The translations under genes and the position numbers were made by a program. A stretch of 64,000 nt of DNA from Pseudomonas sp. RIT288 (GTDB lineage Bacteria; Pseudomonadota; Gammaproteobacteria; Pseudomonadales; Pseudomonadaceae). Where the stretch lies: NCBI RefSeq assembly GCF_000631985.1, contig NZ_JFYN01000007.1:62001-126000 (forward strand). The letters run 5' to 3'. Under the pieces are notes generated by a model. It had not been told where the DNA came from. It saw only the letters and a list, made by a program, of their open reading frames with translations, and did not search any database. Below, one piece after another: positions 47,301 through 52,537 of this stretch (position 1 is the first letter of the stretch; each line of letters begins with the position of its first letter).

Positions 47301-48329
47301 TTACTGCTCGCAGCCGGTGCTGAAGTAGACGCTGCCGGTCTCGCACATCTGAAAAGCGTAATGCAAAACGCTGTCGGTAATGATCCGGAGTCCAGGAACT
47401 TCGCTGAAGATATGGGCGACGCCTATGCAGCAATCAGCCAATTGTCCGGTCAAAAAATCCCGCTGACCTGGAGTGATGGTCGACCGATTATTGCCAACGG
47501 AGCACCGGTTTACGCGTTCAGTGCGACAGATGCGCAATTCAATGACTCTACCTTGTTCAATGCTGCCGGGACCTATGGCCCGGGAGCTGTGTACCAGCAC
47601 TGGAGTCAGTTCGGTAAAGACCAGACGACTCAGTATGAAAACGAGCTATCCAGCATTTCGACCTACGCGTCTGATTTAGCGAACACTGCTGAACGACTGT
47701 CGGCCATTTCGGGCAAAGGAATATTGTCATCCACAATTATTGATGATGTACTCCTTTCGATGACTGGGATTCGCAGTGGCAAGGTCGTTATCGATGCGGT
47801 TCTGGAGGCGCTGGCGAAGAAGCAGGTGGCGAAAGATGTCTTAAGGACCGCCGGTGCAAAAGACATAGGAGAAGCAACTGGTTCTGCTGTGAAGCCTACA
47901 GTTGAATTGTTTGGTGGGAAAAATGCGCAAACACCGGGAGCCATAAACGTTGATATAAGTGCGGATATTCAGTCTGGTATCCGTGCGGATGCAAGGCAGC
48001 TACCTTTTAAAGATGGCTCAGTGGGAGAGATTGTTGCAAGCAATCCATTCATTCCAAAAGAAGCGGGAGGAACCTTCTCTATGATGGATTATTTGCCGGA
48101 AGCAACTAGAGTGGTTGAGCCGGGTGGAAAAATTTTCATCAACGCGAACGCTGCAAACCCTTATGGAAAACTTCCCAGTGCATCTGATCTTGAGTCTTTG
48201 GGATTGAGAGTTTTGCAAGACGGTCCTCTAGACTCCCGGTTTTCAGGGCAGACCTTCCTTCGTACAGATGGGAGCGCTATTACAAATCTGGATAGTATGA
48301 AAACGATCGTTTTGGAGAAAATAAAATGA
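35334..48329 (+). CDS. cdiA: Giant CdiA-type TpsA exoprotein with C-terminal methyltransferase-like toxin
   Basis: A 4331-residue secreted filament. Signal region: MDVRQFAFLAGQPSAAVKNR, then a long hydrophobic stretch ending in WAQADG. The TPS secretion domain spans roughly residues 48-300 (GNGVPIINIATPNGSGLSHNQF; N157-P-Y-G-I-T-C-N-G-C-G). FHA-1 beta-helix repeats (LDN..G.I.S....) run to about residue 2400. Receptor/periplasm-type region around 2400-2750, then FHA-2 (LIAGKDLNN, AGRDVNL repeats) to about 3650. The hydrophobic pretoxin region follows, with VEMFNRQLHKQ where VENN is usual. Residues about 4073-4180 are an entry domain; 4190-4331 are the toxin: NVDIS, IRADARQLPFKDGSVGEIVASNPF, ATRVVEPGGKIFINANA. 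Delivered by contact into neighbouring cells. Confidence 0.9.
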   Translation: MDVRQFAFLAGQPSAAVKNRESFLGMPKRGLAFLLANVMFWQPMWAQADGIVVANPNTALDRAGNGVPIINIATPNGSGLSHNQFHDYNVGAQGVILNNGSTQTSNTQLAGHIIGNPNLKNSGSAQAILNEVISGNPSQLRGYTEVAGQSARVIVANPYGITCNGCGFINAPRVTLTTGKPVLDGAGRLDRFQVDQGSVAIEGTGLNATNVDRFEIITRSAKINAELQAQNLTIVAGRNDVNAQTLNATARADDGSAKPQLAIDSSALGGMYAGAIKLVGTEAGVGVKLAGNLAASGGDIQIDANGQLTLAQTSAATAVNIKANSLTAQGPVYAGTALSVQTQGDLSSQQNLAARDSISLSAGGTLSNNGIIEAGVNADNSRNSAGDVNLSAQNLNNSGKSVIASRNLTATVAQTLNNQGGTLSAQQSTRLTATTLDNQNKGSVLGNSTVQLNVSKVINTQGVISSNGNLGADLGDLNNHDGEISSAGTTRIDAITLDNSGGQVTGDVALNIGLIGALNNRNGVLGSGVNVSITAASLDNSHEGSLVSDGSLTARITGLFDNQNGELSAKGAVDVQSGSLDNRGGSVVGKDRLTLRSNSVDNRGGKIRATKDLQLNVGALDNRDKGLLDGQAAVNYSGTQLDNRGGLLSAAGPMILGVTRIDNSAGRISSKADLNANVTQLVNQGGELVAQGSLLLSGQSLDNRKAGLVGTTKALKLTVGEIDNRGGEISSTVDVTVIGQRLNNSDSGKVLAGTTLGLTVARVINQTLGQLFSVGTSTLIGQSLDNSGGSFVTRQGNLDIRLDNALSNIEGLISSEGTLTVHAGSLDNTRGHLTSAGALALTSTGSLNNQTGSIATDSGLILASKSLDNSQGGLISGKKATALTTGVFNNASGGSLVSGDTLTLNAGAVSNGIGSRIASERALTATVTGFDQQGGQLFSKTSLSLDLNHGQLNNRNGLINAPLLVLKNLQDVDNQGGEISSAQAFTLTAQNLDNSNNGKLISNQGLTLRIEQLLASVKGLISAQSVDVKSARLDNSGGLITSRGTLGVTVDGQLVNQGGTLIADDELNLKADSVDNSEGHIAGKADVIANVATLDNRHGELVATDGLKLTGNSLDNRNGGLVGANQALQLMVDAIDNRGGELSSQADVTLVGSRLDNSDGGKLIAQGALSLTVDEVLNRAKGLISGKTDLTLTGRSLDSTAGALLSQSNLKLDLSGDLNNSQGLISAEGSLGVTAASLTNNLGSLSVAGPLTLTTSGVVLNRGGQIVTDASLNLTSASLDNSDNGSISGKGPVVVHTATLDNSHNGRLNSGDTLELKATQVTNQDGGRIASVAALTANVTGLDQQGGQLFSNTSLDLDLNHGQLNNQSGFISAPLLMLKNLQDVNNTGGEISSAQTFTVTARSLDNSNGKLLSNQAVTLRIDQALTNIKGLIAAAALDIKAASLDNSGGTLTSRSSLDLNLDGLLTNQNLGLINATTGLTINSNGLNNQNGSLLGSAIAIDFGAATADLNNDGGLITTEGQLSIQHLRDLTNRSGKIASSQSIDLVARSLDSSNGKLVSNNLLNLNTGALVNQNGVISGVQGLTVNAASLDNRNKGTLSASDGNLSVTLSGDLLNSGAGALVTQKNLSVTAANLDNSNNGVVSSTGAQTLTINGLLNNATGGLISTDASLAMQAMTLGNAGGTVNATQDLSFTGTALDNTGGSLAGNAAVTLDLLGALTNTNGKLASGGTLLLQRATQINNQGGQLASQSLMTLLSGGLDNRNRGTVAASGLLTITTPGAIQNSADGLIYSQNSDLRIQAASLANAKGTLQAKGAVTVVSNGDIDNQSGRILATNGDLSIDAGNLDSRGGVLASLQAAFTARLTGVLKNGYDLNNNRQGGVIQGQRLNLNAAMGLDNYGGRISAQSGDAIVVTGNFDNRNGGLYAKGKINVTGNNFDNSGDNDGQIAGQQIDLNLTGELNNRLGIIESDSTLAIKAASLDNQTGQLRALGTSGKTSFQIGGLFDNRNGTLETANTDLTLDAGSFLNTGGSLLHVGTGTFDISTNNVINAGGTLVTRGGLTISTDTWTNSSSIQAGRLTVNVNHLTQTASGQLLASDSFTGTGINWFNEGLLASDGSMNVGLGAAYWGAGRLTSQGDLTLNAAQVSLNSVNSSIAGGGQTTLNVSGQLDNAGRLTSGAGMTINAGGVRNYGTTAAGTDLTLTTGNLVNASGLFFSGKDMSLRVADLNNSYGNIYSLGNLTIDRDGRGGLANSIVNRSASLQSDGSMTLAASSIQNIRDVLTVNNAGIYTARIGEVTCIEGVNAGDCSGKQNHAWEIVQREKLEVTSASAASSITAGGNLTLNGGDLLNQSSTIATAGNFIANVANLTNSGVETGETETTRIYMSQRTSNAGGWYSAASAFTNQYWYESSGYNVNNLGGLQGGIANFIGMTERELPELGSTRKIASSDQSYAAVIQAAGTVNITAQNNIDNSVVRPGYTYIGSGPRTGTGAGGSQFSTRVTVNQQLPPNLAQQQVNPVVLPGFALPTGQNGLFRLSGQESTAPVATGPQSWTMGGASVNLSQRDQTLPGVQTRNILLTNNASAAASSVNLSTADHQAQQPGVGTSAIDVSTPATDVSGATLPGRSTAFTINRVQGVPTSAGTSNPQKYLVETNPVLTDLKQFMSSDYLLSKLGYDPDQSAKRLGDGFYEQTLVQQAVVARTGQRFIDGQTSNDGLFKYLMDNALTSKNELNLAVGVSLTSEQVAALTHDIVWMENAEVNGEQVLVPVLYLANANNRLAPNGALIQGSDVTLIAGKDLNNVGTLKANNNLSATATNDLVNSGLIDAGNRLELLAGNNLINKSGGVIAGKEVSLTTTRGDLINERTVTTHESDSGYRSERSDFVDSAARIEAANNLTIKAGQDFNNTGGVLKSGLDTTINAGRDVNLVSAEQVSGGQRGLHTDQTITQYGSAIDAGQSLIVNAGRDITAIASQIGAKRDVDMSAVGDLTLASAADEEHSYSKTKKVTSQEDHVSQVSTTLTAGGTVLLNAGKDLSLIASRVSAGDEAYLTAGANLALQSAEDTDYSFYSKTKKTSSGKKSRLDEESSTTNIASSVTSGGNATLVANNDMLIKGSEVASDKGGVKLVAGNDMQIVAVTDSQSVRHESSSSKSGWGGLKSSKVKDQVSETQTTAVGSMISGNTVDVVAGRDATITGSALVSTHDLSVQAGRDLTINAAENTFTRNELHKEKNRDLTGVLTANNLGVDDITGNQHLSVSSQNHTGQSSQTTLTGSTIGSSAGNVTLSSGRELSVIASDLVSTKNMSLTGSKVTIAAGMESSSQSSTDKSSSLGVGRVIGGMIVDTVNTIHNSVEAAKSADDPRLKAVKYAQAAMALNDLGGMGGSAEGAGSDYGKKQGSASNGSLIKIGTELANTHSKSTSEYNSQTAKQSTINAGQNLLIIADGGAPGTAGDIHIVGSSLKAADTALIAKNNIVLESAQNTADWANNGSNNKTAIGASFNLGEQNGFTLDLGASVAKNTGTGSSVTQVNTTLDTGSLSLHSGNDTTLAGAQVRADSIKAVIDGNLNIISRQDTETQSSKQGSAGIGASICIPPFCYGATVTGSASLAAGNMNSDYKAVIDQSGLFAGQGGYDITVGKNTTLQGAVIASEATPEKNLLSTDRLFVSDIKNTSDISAQSAGISLSYGGKSGTSVGGSIPLALEDSDQSKTRSAVSEGTIIVRNAAGVNDLVGLNRDTAHANEALDKPDQKAIQERIDLIQSTVSLSRNIIGKVASAQQQAAADKLKAATTDEERKAALDEYTSWGVGGDKRIMADVAAGLIAVGLGGVGGTTAIGVVANTSANDAFKKIGDYASQQERDATDPVTRAAWAEGGAARVMLHSLVGAVMGLSGSSVAAGALGAGVSAALMPMIAKALKDSDLSAKQQDSLATLIASGLGAAAGSGGGATGATTAVTSATGVEMFNRQLHKQQEIPLLKKKAEELQARGGSRSGAQWEDLLLLAAGAEVDAAGLAHLKSVMQNAVGNDPESRNFAEDMGDAYAAISQLSGQKIPLTWSDGRPIIANGAPVYAFSATDAQFNDSTLFNAAGTYGPGAVYQHWSQFGKDQTTQYENELSSISTYASDLANTAERLSAISGKGILSSTIIDDVLLSMTGIRSGKVVIDAVLEALAKKQVAKDVLRTAGAKDIGEATGSAVKPTVELFGGKNAQTPGAINVDISADIQSGIRADARQLPFKDGSVGEIVASNPFIPKEAGGTFSMMDYLPEATRVVEPGGKIFINANAANPYGKLPSASDLESLGLRVLQDGPLDSRFSGQTFLRTDGSAITNLDSMKTIVLEKIK
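37362..39840 (+). repeat. Tandem duplication of a 412-residue block in the CdiA filament
   Basis: Block A (37362-38600) and block B (38601-39840) encode the same order of motifs: GELVA..G.L.L.G.SLDNR..GLVG, then DNRGGE.SS..DVT..G.RL, then LDQQGGQLFS.TSL.LDLNHGQLNN, then APLL.LKNLQDV. The offset between matching points is about 1236-1239 nt. It looks like an internal duplication that lengthened the filament. Confidence 0.75.
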
Positions 48330-48916
48330 GAGTTTCAGTGGATTTCGAAGCGCTTGTTACATTCGATTGCACCTACGGGAGGTGGACTGTTGTGGGGGAC
48401 TCACTGCGGGTTTTTGTTGAAAAGGGACTAGTTCTCCCACATTGTAAGCTTGTAAATGATATCAATGGCGTTTCTCTTGTGAGATGCGAGAAAGGTGAAA
48501 GTGCTCGTGTTGAGCATCTGTTTCCAGTGCACTATATTTACGATGCTGCGAGGCAGGCTGAATATGATGAGTGGGAATCTGTAGACGGGCTATTGAGGGC
48601 CCGTAGTCAAGGTGGGGAGTGGGTGCAATATATAAGCAAATCTGAAAGTTCATATGCTATGCATGAGTTTGTCGGTGGTTGTTGGTTTGTCTTTGTAGGT
48701 GTTTCTTCTTCAAAAAGCACAGTTGTTGAATATTCAGAGGATAGGAAGAGCTCCTCGGGGCTCAAGGTGATGCAAGAACTTGCTTCACCATATTTCTTGA
48801 GCGTGTCTTCTGAAAAGTATTTCCTGGAGGGAGTTCTCAATGCCCCGCCTGGGCCTGGCTGGATGTCTTGGGAGATTCATGCCAACTCATTTTACATGGA
48901 GTTTTCTGAGAATTGA
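48326..48916 (+). CDS. Putative CdiI immunity protein
   Basis: A 196-residue soluble protein of low-GC coding sequence, unlike its neighbours. Its ATG overlaps the last codon/stop of the giant gene (ATGA, 4 nt), the usual arrangement for cdiI. Text: FEALVTFDCTYGRWTVVGDSLRVFVEKGLVLPHCKLVND..., SARVEHLFPVHYIYDAARQAEYDEWESVDGLL, SWEIHANSFYMEFSEN. No known family recognised, no signal peptide. By position it should bind and block the methyltransferase-like toxin domain just upstream. Confidence 0.75.
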   Translation: MRVSVDFEALVTFDCTYGRWTVVGDSLRVFVEKGLVLPHCKLVNDINGVSLVRCEKGESARVEHLFPVHYIYDAARQAEYDEWESVDGLLRARSQGGEWVQYISKSESSYAMHEFVGGCWFVFVGVSSSKSTVVEYSEDRKSSSGLKVMQELASPYFLSVSSEKYFLEGVLNAPPGPGWMSWEIHANSFYMEFSEN

Positions 48917-49004
48917 CGTTTCTGCGTTGGTGCAAACCGGGTAAAGGTGGCAGATTTTTTTTGTGCAGGACTTCGTCAGTTCCAATTCGCCAATTTTTTA
49001 ATCG

Positions 49005-49029
49005 AAAATAAATCTGTCCCCATTTCCCC
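49005..49029. other. Short AAATAAATCTGTCCCC motif at the orphan module border
   Basis: The stretch AAAATAAATCTGTCCCCATT... lies just before the first codons of the orphan CdiA-like frame (open from 49012). I recall the same motif at the ends of mobile or REP-associated elements in gamma-proteobacteria, not verified. It may mark the join where the cassette entered. The region 48917-49011 contains nothing else I can identify. Confidence 0.35.
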
Positions 49030-49824
49030 GATTCGACGTTGTTCAATGCTGCCGGGGTATTTGGGCAAGGAGCGGTTTACCAGCAGTGGGGCCAGTTTGG
49101 CCGGGAACAGACAGCACAGTATGGGAACGAGTTGTCGAGTATCTCGTCATTTGAATCTGTTGTGACAGATGCTGCTGATCGACTGGCGACAATTGGTAAT
49201 AAAGGGGTACTGTCTGTTAGCGCCTTTGATGACGCCATCCTTGCGATGACGGGGATTCGAAGTGGTAAGTTTGTTGTAGACGCAATTCTGGAAGTCGTAG
49301 CGAAGCGGGAGGCAGCAAAAGTAGCCGCTGCTGAAACAGAATTGCTTCGGATCAAGTTGGCGGGGCTGGCGGACAGTGAAGCTGGGAATGCTGGTAGGTT
49401 CCTGAAATTTGAACCCGGTAGGTTTTCAGATGATATTGAGCAAGCATTGAAGTCGAGCTCTCCGGGAGAGTTGCTGGAGGGACAAGTAGGTAAAGCACTC
49501 TATGACAAGGGTGTGCTAGTGGATTATCAGAGTAAATTCAGGCATAAATTCGTAGGCGGGAAACCCTTGGGGCTTGGCGAAATTGATGCTGAAACGCCTA
49601 ATTTCATTATCGAAGTGGCGAGCGGTACTAAACCAGGGAAACAGGAGCAATTGCTAAAATTCATAAACAATCCAACGCTGAATCCTGATCGCAAGGAAGT
49701 CATTTTATTTGCGCCGAATATGGATAAGGCGCAGCAGATAAAGTCCTACGAGAAATTAGGTGTCAAGGTGATAAATACTTTGGATCAGCTCTTTTTGTAT
49801 GGTGCAAGCAGAGGAGGGTTATAA
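49012..49824 (+). CDS. Orphan CdiA-CT module with candidate PD-(D/E)XK nuclease toxin
   Basis: A CdiA C-terminal cassette without its own start signal: the frame opens at 49012 and begins PFPDSTLFNAAG, so translation would need fusion or a TTG at 49039 without a ribosome binding site. Its first ~95 residues repeat the entry domain of the main gene (YQQWGQFGREQTAQYGNELSSIS; MTGIRSGKFVVDAILEVVAKR). The rest is new: LLEGQVGKALYDKGVLVDYQSKF, LGLGEIDAETPNFIIEVASGTK. Counted from 49039, Glu148, Asp183 and Glu192 could be the active site of a restriction-type nuclease fold, but the usual Lys after Glu192 is Ala. Likely a silent, recombination-ready toxin. Confidence 0.7.
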   Translation: MCPHFPDSTLFNAAGVFGQGAVYQQWGQFGREQTAQYGNELSSISSFESVVTDAADRLATIGNKGVLSVSAFDDAILAMTGIRSGKFVVDAILEVVAKREAAKVAAAETELLRIKLAGLADSEAGNAGRFLKFEPGRFSDDIEQALKSSSPGELLEGQVGKALYDKGVLVDYQSKFRHKFVGGKPLGLGEIDAETPNFIIEVASGTKPGKQEQLLKFINNPTLNPDRKEVILFAPNMDKAQQIKSYEKLGVKVINTLDQLFLYGASRGGL

Positions 49825-49826
49825 CC

Positions 49827-50228
49827 ATGTCGTTATCGGCAATGATCATTTCATCAGAAAAGTTGAACACAGAAGACTTCAAAGAAATCATCTTGGCGCA
49901 CGGTGGGTTCGTGAGTTCCGGCAAGCCCTTTCGGGGCGGCGTTAGCGAGGGCAATTCGGAAATCTGGCTGGCATTGCATTCAAAAGATGTTCTTGAAGAA
50001 TTTTACGATGCCGAAGATCTGCAAGGGTGGCAGGATGTCTTGGGGGGGGAGCCGCAGGTAATGATTGAGCTTAACCTCGATCATACCGAGCATGCGAAGT
50101 TAATTTACTTGAAGGTTTTTTTGAGTTTTGCGGAAGCTTGGCCTTGTGTTTTAAATGACGTGGATGATTCTATTCTTTCCCACAGTTCAGTTTGTGAGAA
50201 ATACAAGAACCTTCTGGGGGGGTTATAA
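49827..50228 (+). CDS. Putative immunity protein of the orphan toxin
   Basis: A 133-residue acidic soluble protein. It follows the orphan toxin after 2 nt, and an AGGAGG ribosome binding site about 10 nt before the ATG is present. Text: SSEKLNTEDFKEIILAHGGFVSSGKPFRGGVSEGNSEIWLAL, DAEDLQGWQDVLGGEPQVMIELNLD, AKLIYLKVFLSFAEAWPCVLNDVDDSI. No recognised family; it would be expressed even if its toxin partner is silent, protecting the cell against siblings with this toxin. AT-rich coding. Confidence 0.65.
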   Translation: MSLSAMIISSEKLNTEDFKEIILAHGGFVSSGKPFRGGVSEGNSEIWLALHSKDVLEEFYDAEDLQGWQDVLGGEPQVMIELNLDHTEHAKLIYLKVFLSFAEAWPCVLNDVDDSILSHSSVCEKYKNLLGGL

Positions 50229-50378
50229 GAGGAGTGTCGCGATACAGATAGCACGTCGCCGCGGGTTCTGGTGACGTGGGTTATTGAGCCGTTCAATTAC
50301 CCGTTGATGACTCGTGAATCTTCGTGGGCTCAATTGTCAGTGTTGGGCCGTTGTAACGCTGGAACGGAGTGTCAAAAA

Positions 50379-50933
50379 TTGGCCAAAATGCCATTGTTGT
50401 TTATGTTGTTTCTCATACTTTCAGGCTGCAACACCCACGTCAGAGACTCTTCCCCCAGTCTTTTAAAGGAGGGTGTCCAACTTCAGCAAAAAACGGTAAC
50501 GCCAGATGCACAACACGCCAAAGTCATCATGAACTCGACAGGCTACACATACCCTGTCGAGTTCTCGGTTCGCCGGGCTTCAGATCCCGATCAACGAATG
50601 GAAGTGCTGGGTACTGTGGTGGATTCCGGGCGAGGCAAGGTGTTCGGCTGGATCGCCAAGCTTAACGAAGCGGCCAATAGCGCCACGTTCAAGCACTTCC
50701 CTCAGCTGGAAACTCAAGCCAATGCTGACGAACCCTTTGAGGTGTCGGGGCGCTCCAACGGCATGGGCACTGGCAATACATACAGCTGCGGGCCGCTGAT
50801 CAGTACCTTTACGCCGGAACGAAGCAAGGTCTACCTGGTCGAGTTTCAGTTTGTCGGGCAGGGTTGCGAGCAGCATGTTTACGATGTTAGCCGGCCGGAT
50901 CAACGTGTTCTCATCGGAGCCCCACCCGTTTGA
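50379..50933 (+). CDS. Lipoprotein of unknown function
   Basis: A 184-residue lipoprotein. The TTG at 50379 has GGAG 9 nt upstream and gives MAKMPLLFMLFLILSGC, with Lys in the n-region and lipobox LSGC; the ATG at 50388 would lose the Lys. The mature protein shows KVIMNSTGYTYPVEFSVRRA, RGKVFGWIAKLNEAA, SGRSNGMGTGNTYSCGPLISTFTP and YLVEFQFVGQGCEQHVYDV, with two late cysteines. A beta-sandwich is possible. Not recognised. The GC content returns to the Pseudomonas average here, marking the end of the toxin cassette. Confidence 0.65.
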   Translation: MAKMPLLFMLFLILSGCNTHVRDSSPSLLKEGVQLQQKTVTPDAQHAKVIMNSTGYTYPVEFSVRRASDPDQRMEVLGTVVDSGRGKVFGWIAKLNEAANSATFKHFPQLETQANADEPFEVSGRSNGMGTGNTYSCGPLISTFTPERSKVYLVEFQFVGQGCEQHVYDVSRPDQRVLIGAPPV

Positions 50934-51290
50934 AATTAACCATAGATTTCCCTGAAAACCTGATCACTTATGATTTGCTCAAACAGCGACGAATTCCGTG
51001 CCTTTGCAAAGTTTCAACGCAATTCGAAATCTCCTTCTCGGATACAGTTCCTGAATCGTCCGGGGATCGTATCTGGCTGGAATCGTGAGGAGCTGGAACG
51101 ACATGCGGTCGCCGGGGCGGGTGGTCAATACACTCACTATGCCAATAGTCTGATTACCTTGAGCAAAATTGGCGAAGGCCTTTACCAGATCATTGATCTT
51201 GAAATGTTCTGCCCAAGTTTTGGTTGGTGCGCCGTTTTCCGAGATGGACAATATGCGCCTGCCGGAAATTTTTGGGACGATGAGCCACGT
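50930..51290 (+). pseudogene. Probable frameshifted remnant ORF
   Basis: Starting by TTG at 50930, frame 1 reads MKLTIDFPENLITYDLLKQRRIPCLCKV... and stops near 51090. In another frame the region 51090-51290 reads REELERHAVAGAGGQYTHYANSLITLSKIGEGLYQIIDLEMFCPSFGWCAVFRDGQYAPAGNFWDDEPR, protein-like text without a start. The two pieces together look like one broken gene. Its overlap with the lipoprotein stop suggests old coupling. Family not recognised. Confidence 0.4.
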
Positions 51291-51296
51291 AAAACT

Positions 51297-51326
51297 AAAA
51301 CGCCCCGAACTCTCCCGGGGCGTTTT
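51297..51326. terminator. Bidirectional Rho-independent terminator
   Basis: AAAACGCCCCG / CGGGGCGTTTT, 7-bp GC-rich stem with an 8-nt loop and A/T runs on both sides. It ends transcription from the + strand genes and from the LLM gene at 51355. Confidence 0.85.
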
Positions 51327-51354
51327 CATTTACCGGGCTGAACCAGCCATGTGT

Positions 51355-52398
51355 TTACCGAAACGCCGGCACCACATCCCTGATAAACAACTCCAGCGAT
51401 TTCTTCTTCTCCGCATGCGGCAAACTGTTGTCACACCAGAAACTGAACTCATCCACCCCCAATTCCTGGTAGTACTTGATCCGCGGAATAATCTCTTCCG
51501 GCGTACCAATCATCGCCGTCTGGTGCAAACTCTCTAGCTCAAACTCCGGGCGGCCAGCAAACTTCTCTTCCGGGCTCGGAGCCAGGAAGCCGTTGACCGG
51601 TACTTCCTTGTTGCCGAACCACGCATCGAAGGTGCGGTAGAAGCGTGAGATCGCCTTGGCGCCGACTTTCCAGCCGTCCGGGTCATCAGCGGTGTGCACG
51701 TGGGTGTGGCGCAGCACCATCAGTTGCGGGCGCGGCACATCCGGGTTGTTGTCGAGTGCGGTCTGGAACTTGTTTTTCAGGTCGACGACTTCTTCGTCGC
51801 CCTTCATCAATGGCGTGACCATCACGTTGCAGCCGTTGGCTACGGCGAAGTTGTGCGAGTCCGGATCGCGGGCGGCGATCCACATCGGTGGGTTGGGCTT
51901 CTGAATCGGCTTCGGCACGCTGGTCGAGGTCGGGAATTTCCAGATGTCGCCGTCGTGGGCGTAGTCGCCTTGCCACAGGGCGCGGACTACCGGAACCATT
52001 TCGCGCAGGGCCTGGCCGCCGCTGGAGGCGGGCATGCCGCCGGCCATACGATCGAATTCAACCTGATAGGCGCCACGCGCCAGGCCGACTTCCATGCGTC
52101 CGTTGCTGATGACGTCGAGCAGTGCGCATTCACCGGCAACGCGCAGCGGGTGCCAGAACGGCGCGATGATGGTGCCGGCGCCGAGGTGAATGGTGGTGGT
52201 TTTGGCGGCGAGGTAGGCCAGCAGCGGCATCGGGCTGGGCGAGATGGTGTATTCCATCGCGTGGTGTTCGCCGATCCACACGGTGCTGAAACCACCGGCC
52301 TCGGCCATCAGGGTCAGTTCGGTCAGGTCTTCGAACAGTTGGCGATGGCTGACGCTTTCGTCCCAGCGTTCCATGTGGATGAACAGGGAAAATTTCAT
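51355..52398 (-). CDS. LLM class flavin-dependent monooxygenase
   Basis: A 347-residue luciferase-like flavin-dependent oxidoreductase. Text: FSLFIHMERWDESVSHRQLFEDL, FSTVWIGEHHAMEYTISPSP, TIIAPFWHPLRVAGECALLDVISNGRMEVGLARGAYQVEFDRMAGG, and GTPEEIIPRIKYYQELGVDEFSFWCDN. It needs reduced FMN, which the flavin reductase gene upstream (52538-53023, same strand) could provide; a repeat lies in the 139-nt gap between. The pair, with a divergent nucleobase permease, recalls RutA/RutF-type pyrimidine or heterocycle oxidation, but other steps of such a path are absent. Confidence 0.88.
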   Translation of the reverse strand: MKFSLFIHMERWDESVSHRQLFEDLTELTLMAEAGGFSTVWIGEHHAMEYTISPSPMPLLAYLAAKTTTIHLGAGTIIAPFWHPLRVAGECALLDVISNGRMEVGLARGAYQVEFDRMAGGMPASSGGQALREMVPVVRALWQGDYAHDGDIWKFPTSTSVPKPIQKPNPPMWIAARDPDSHNFAVANGCNVMVTPLMKGDEEVVDLKNKFQTALDNNPDVPRPQLMVLRHTHVHTADDPDGWKVGAKAISRFYRTFDAWFGNKEVPVNGFLAPSPEEKFAGRPEFELESLHQTAMIGTPEEIIPRIKYYQELGVDEFSFWCDNSLPHAEKKKSLELFIRDVVPAFR

Positions 52399-52437
52399 GA
52401 CGCTTCCTCGGATCTTTTATTGTTGAGGCTACAAAAC

Positions 52438-52528
52438 CTGTAGGAGTGAGCCTGCTCGCGATAGCGCTGTGTCAGCAAACACATCGACATCTGATAAACC
52501 GCTATCGCGAGCAGGCTCACTCCTACAG
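52438..52528. repeat. REP-like palindrome of a second family
   Basis: Inverted repeat CTGTAGGAGTGAGCCTGCTC... / ...GAGCAGGCTCACTCCTACAG, about 32-nt arms with a roughly 27-nt loop. It shares only the outer CTGTAGGAG with the 5677 family. It stands between the flavin reductase and LLM genes. Confidence 0.9.
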
Positions 52529-52537
52529 TTATTCCGT

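Noticed and set aside
50979..51329. Minus-strand 116-residue open frame
   Set aside because: It overlaps the bidirectional terminator, and the + strand frames give more protein-like text.
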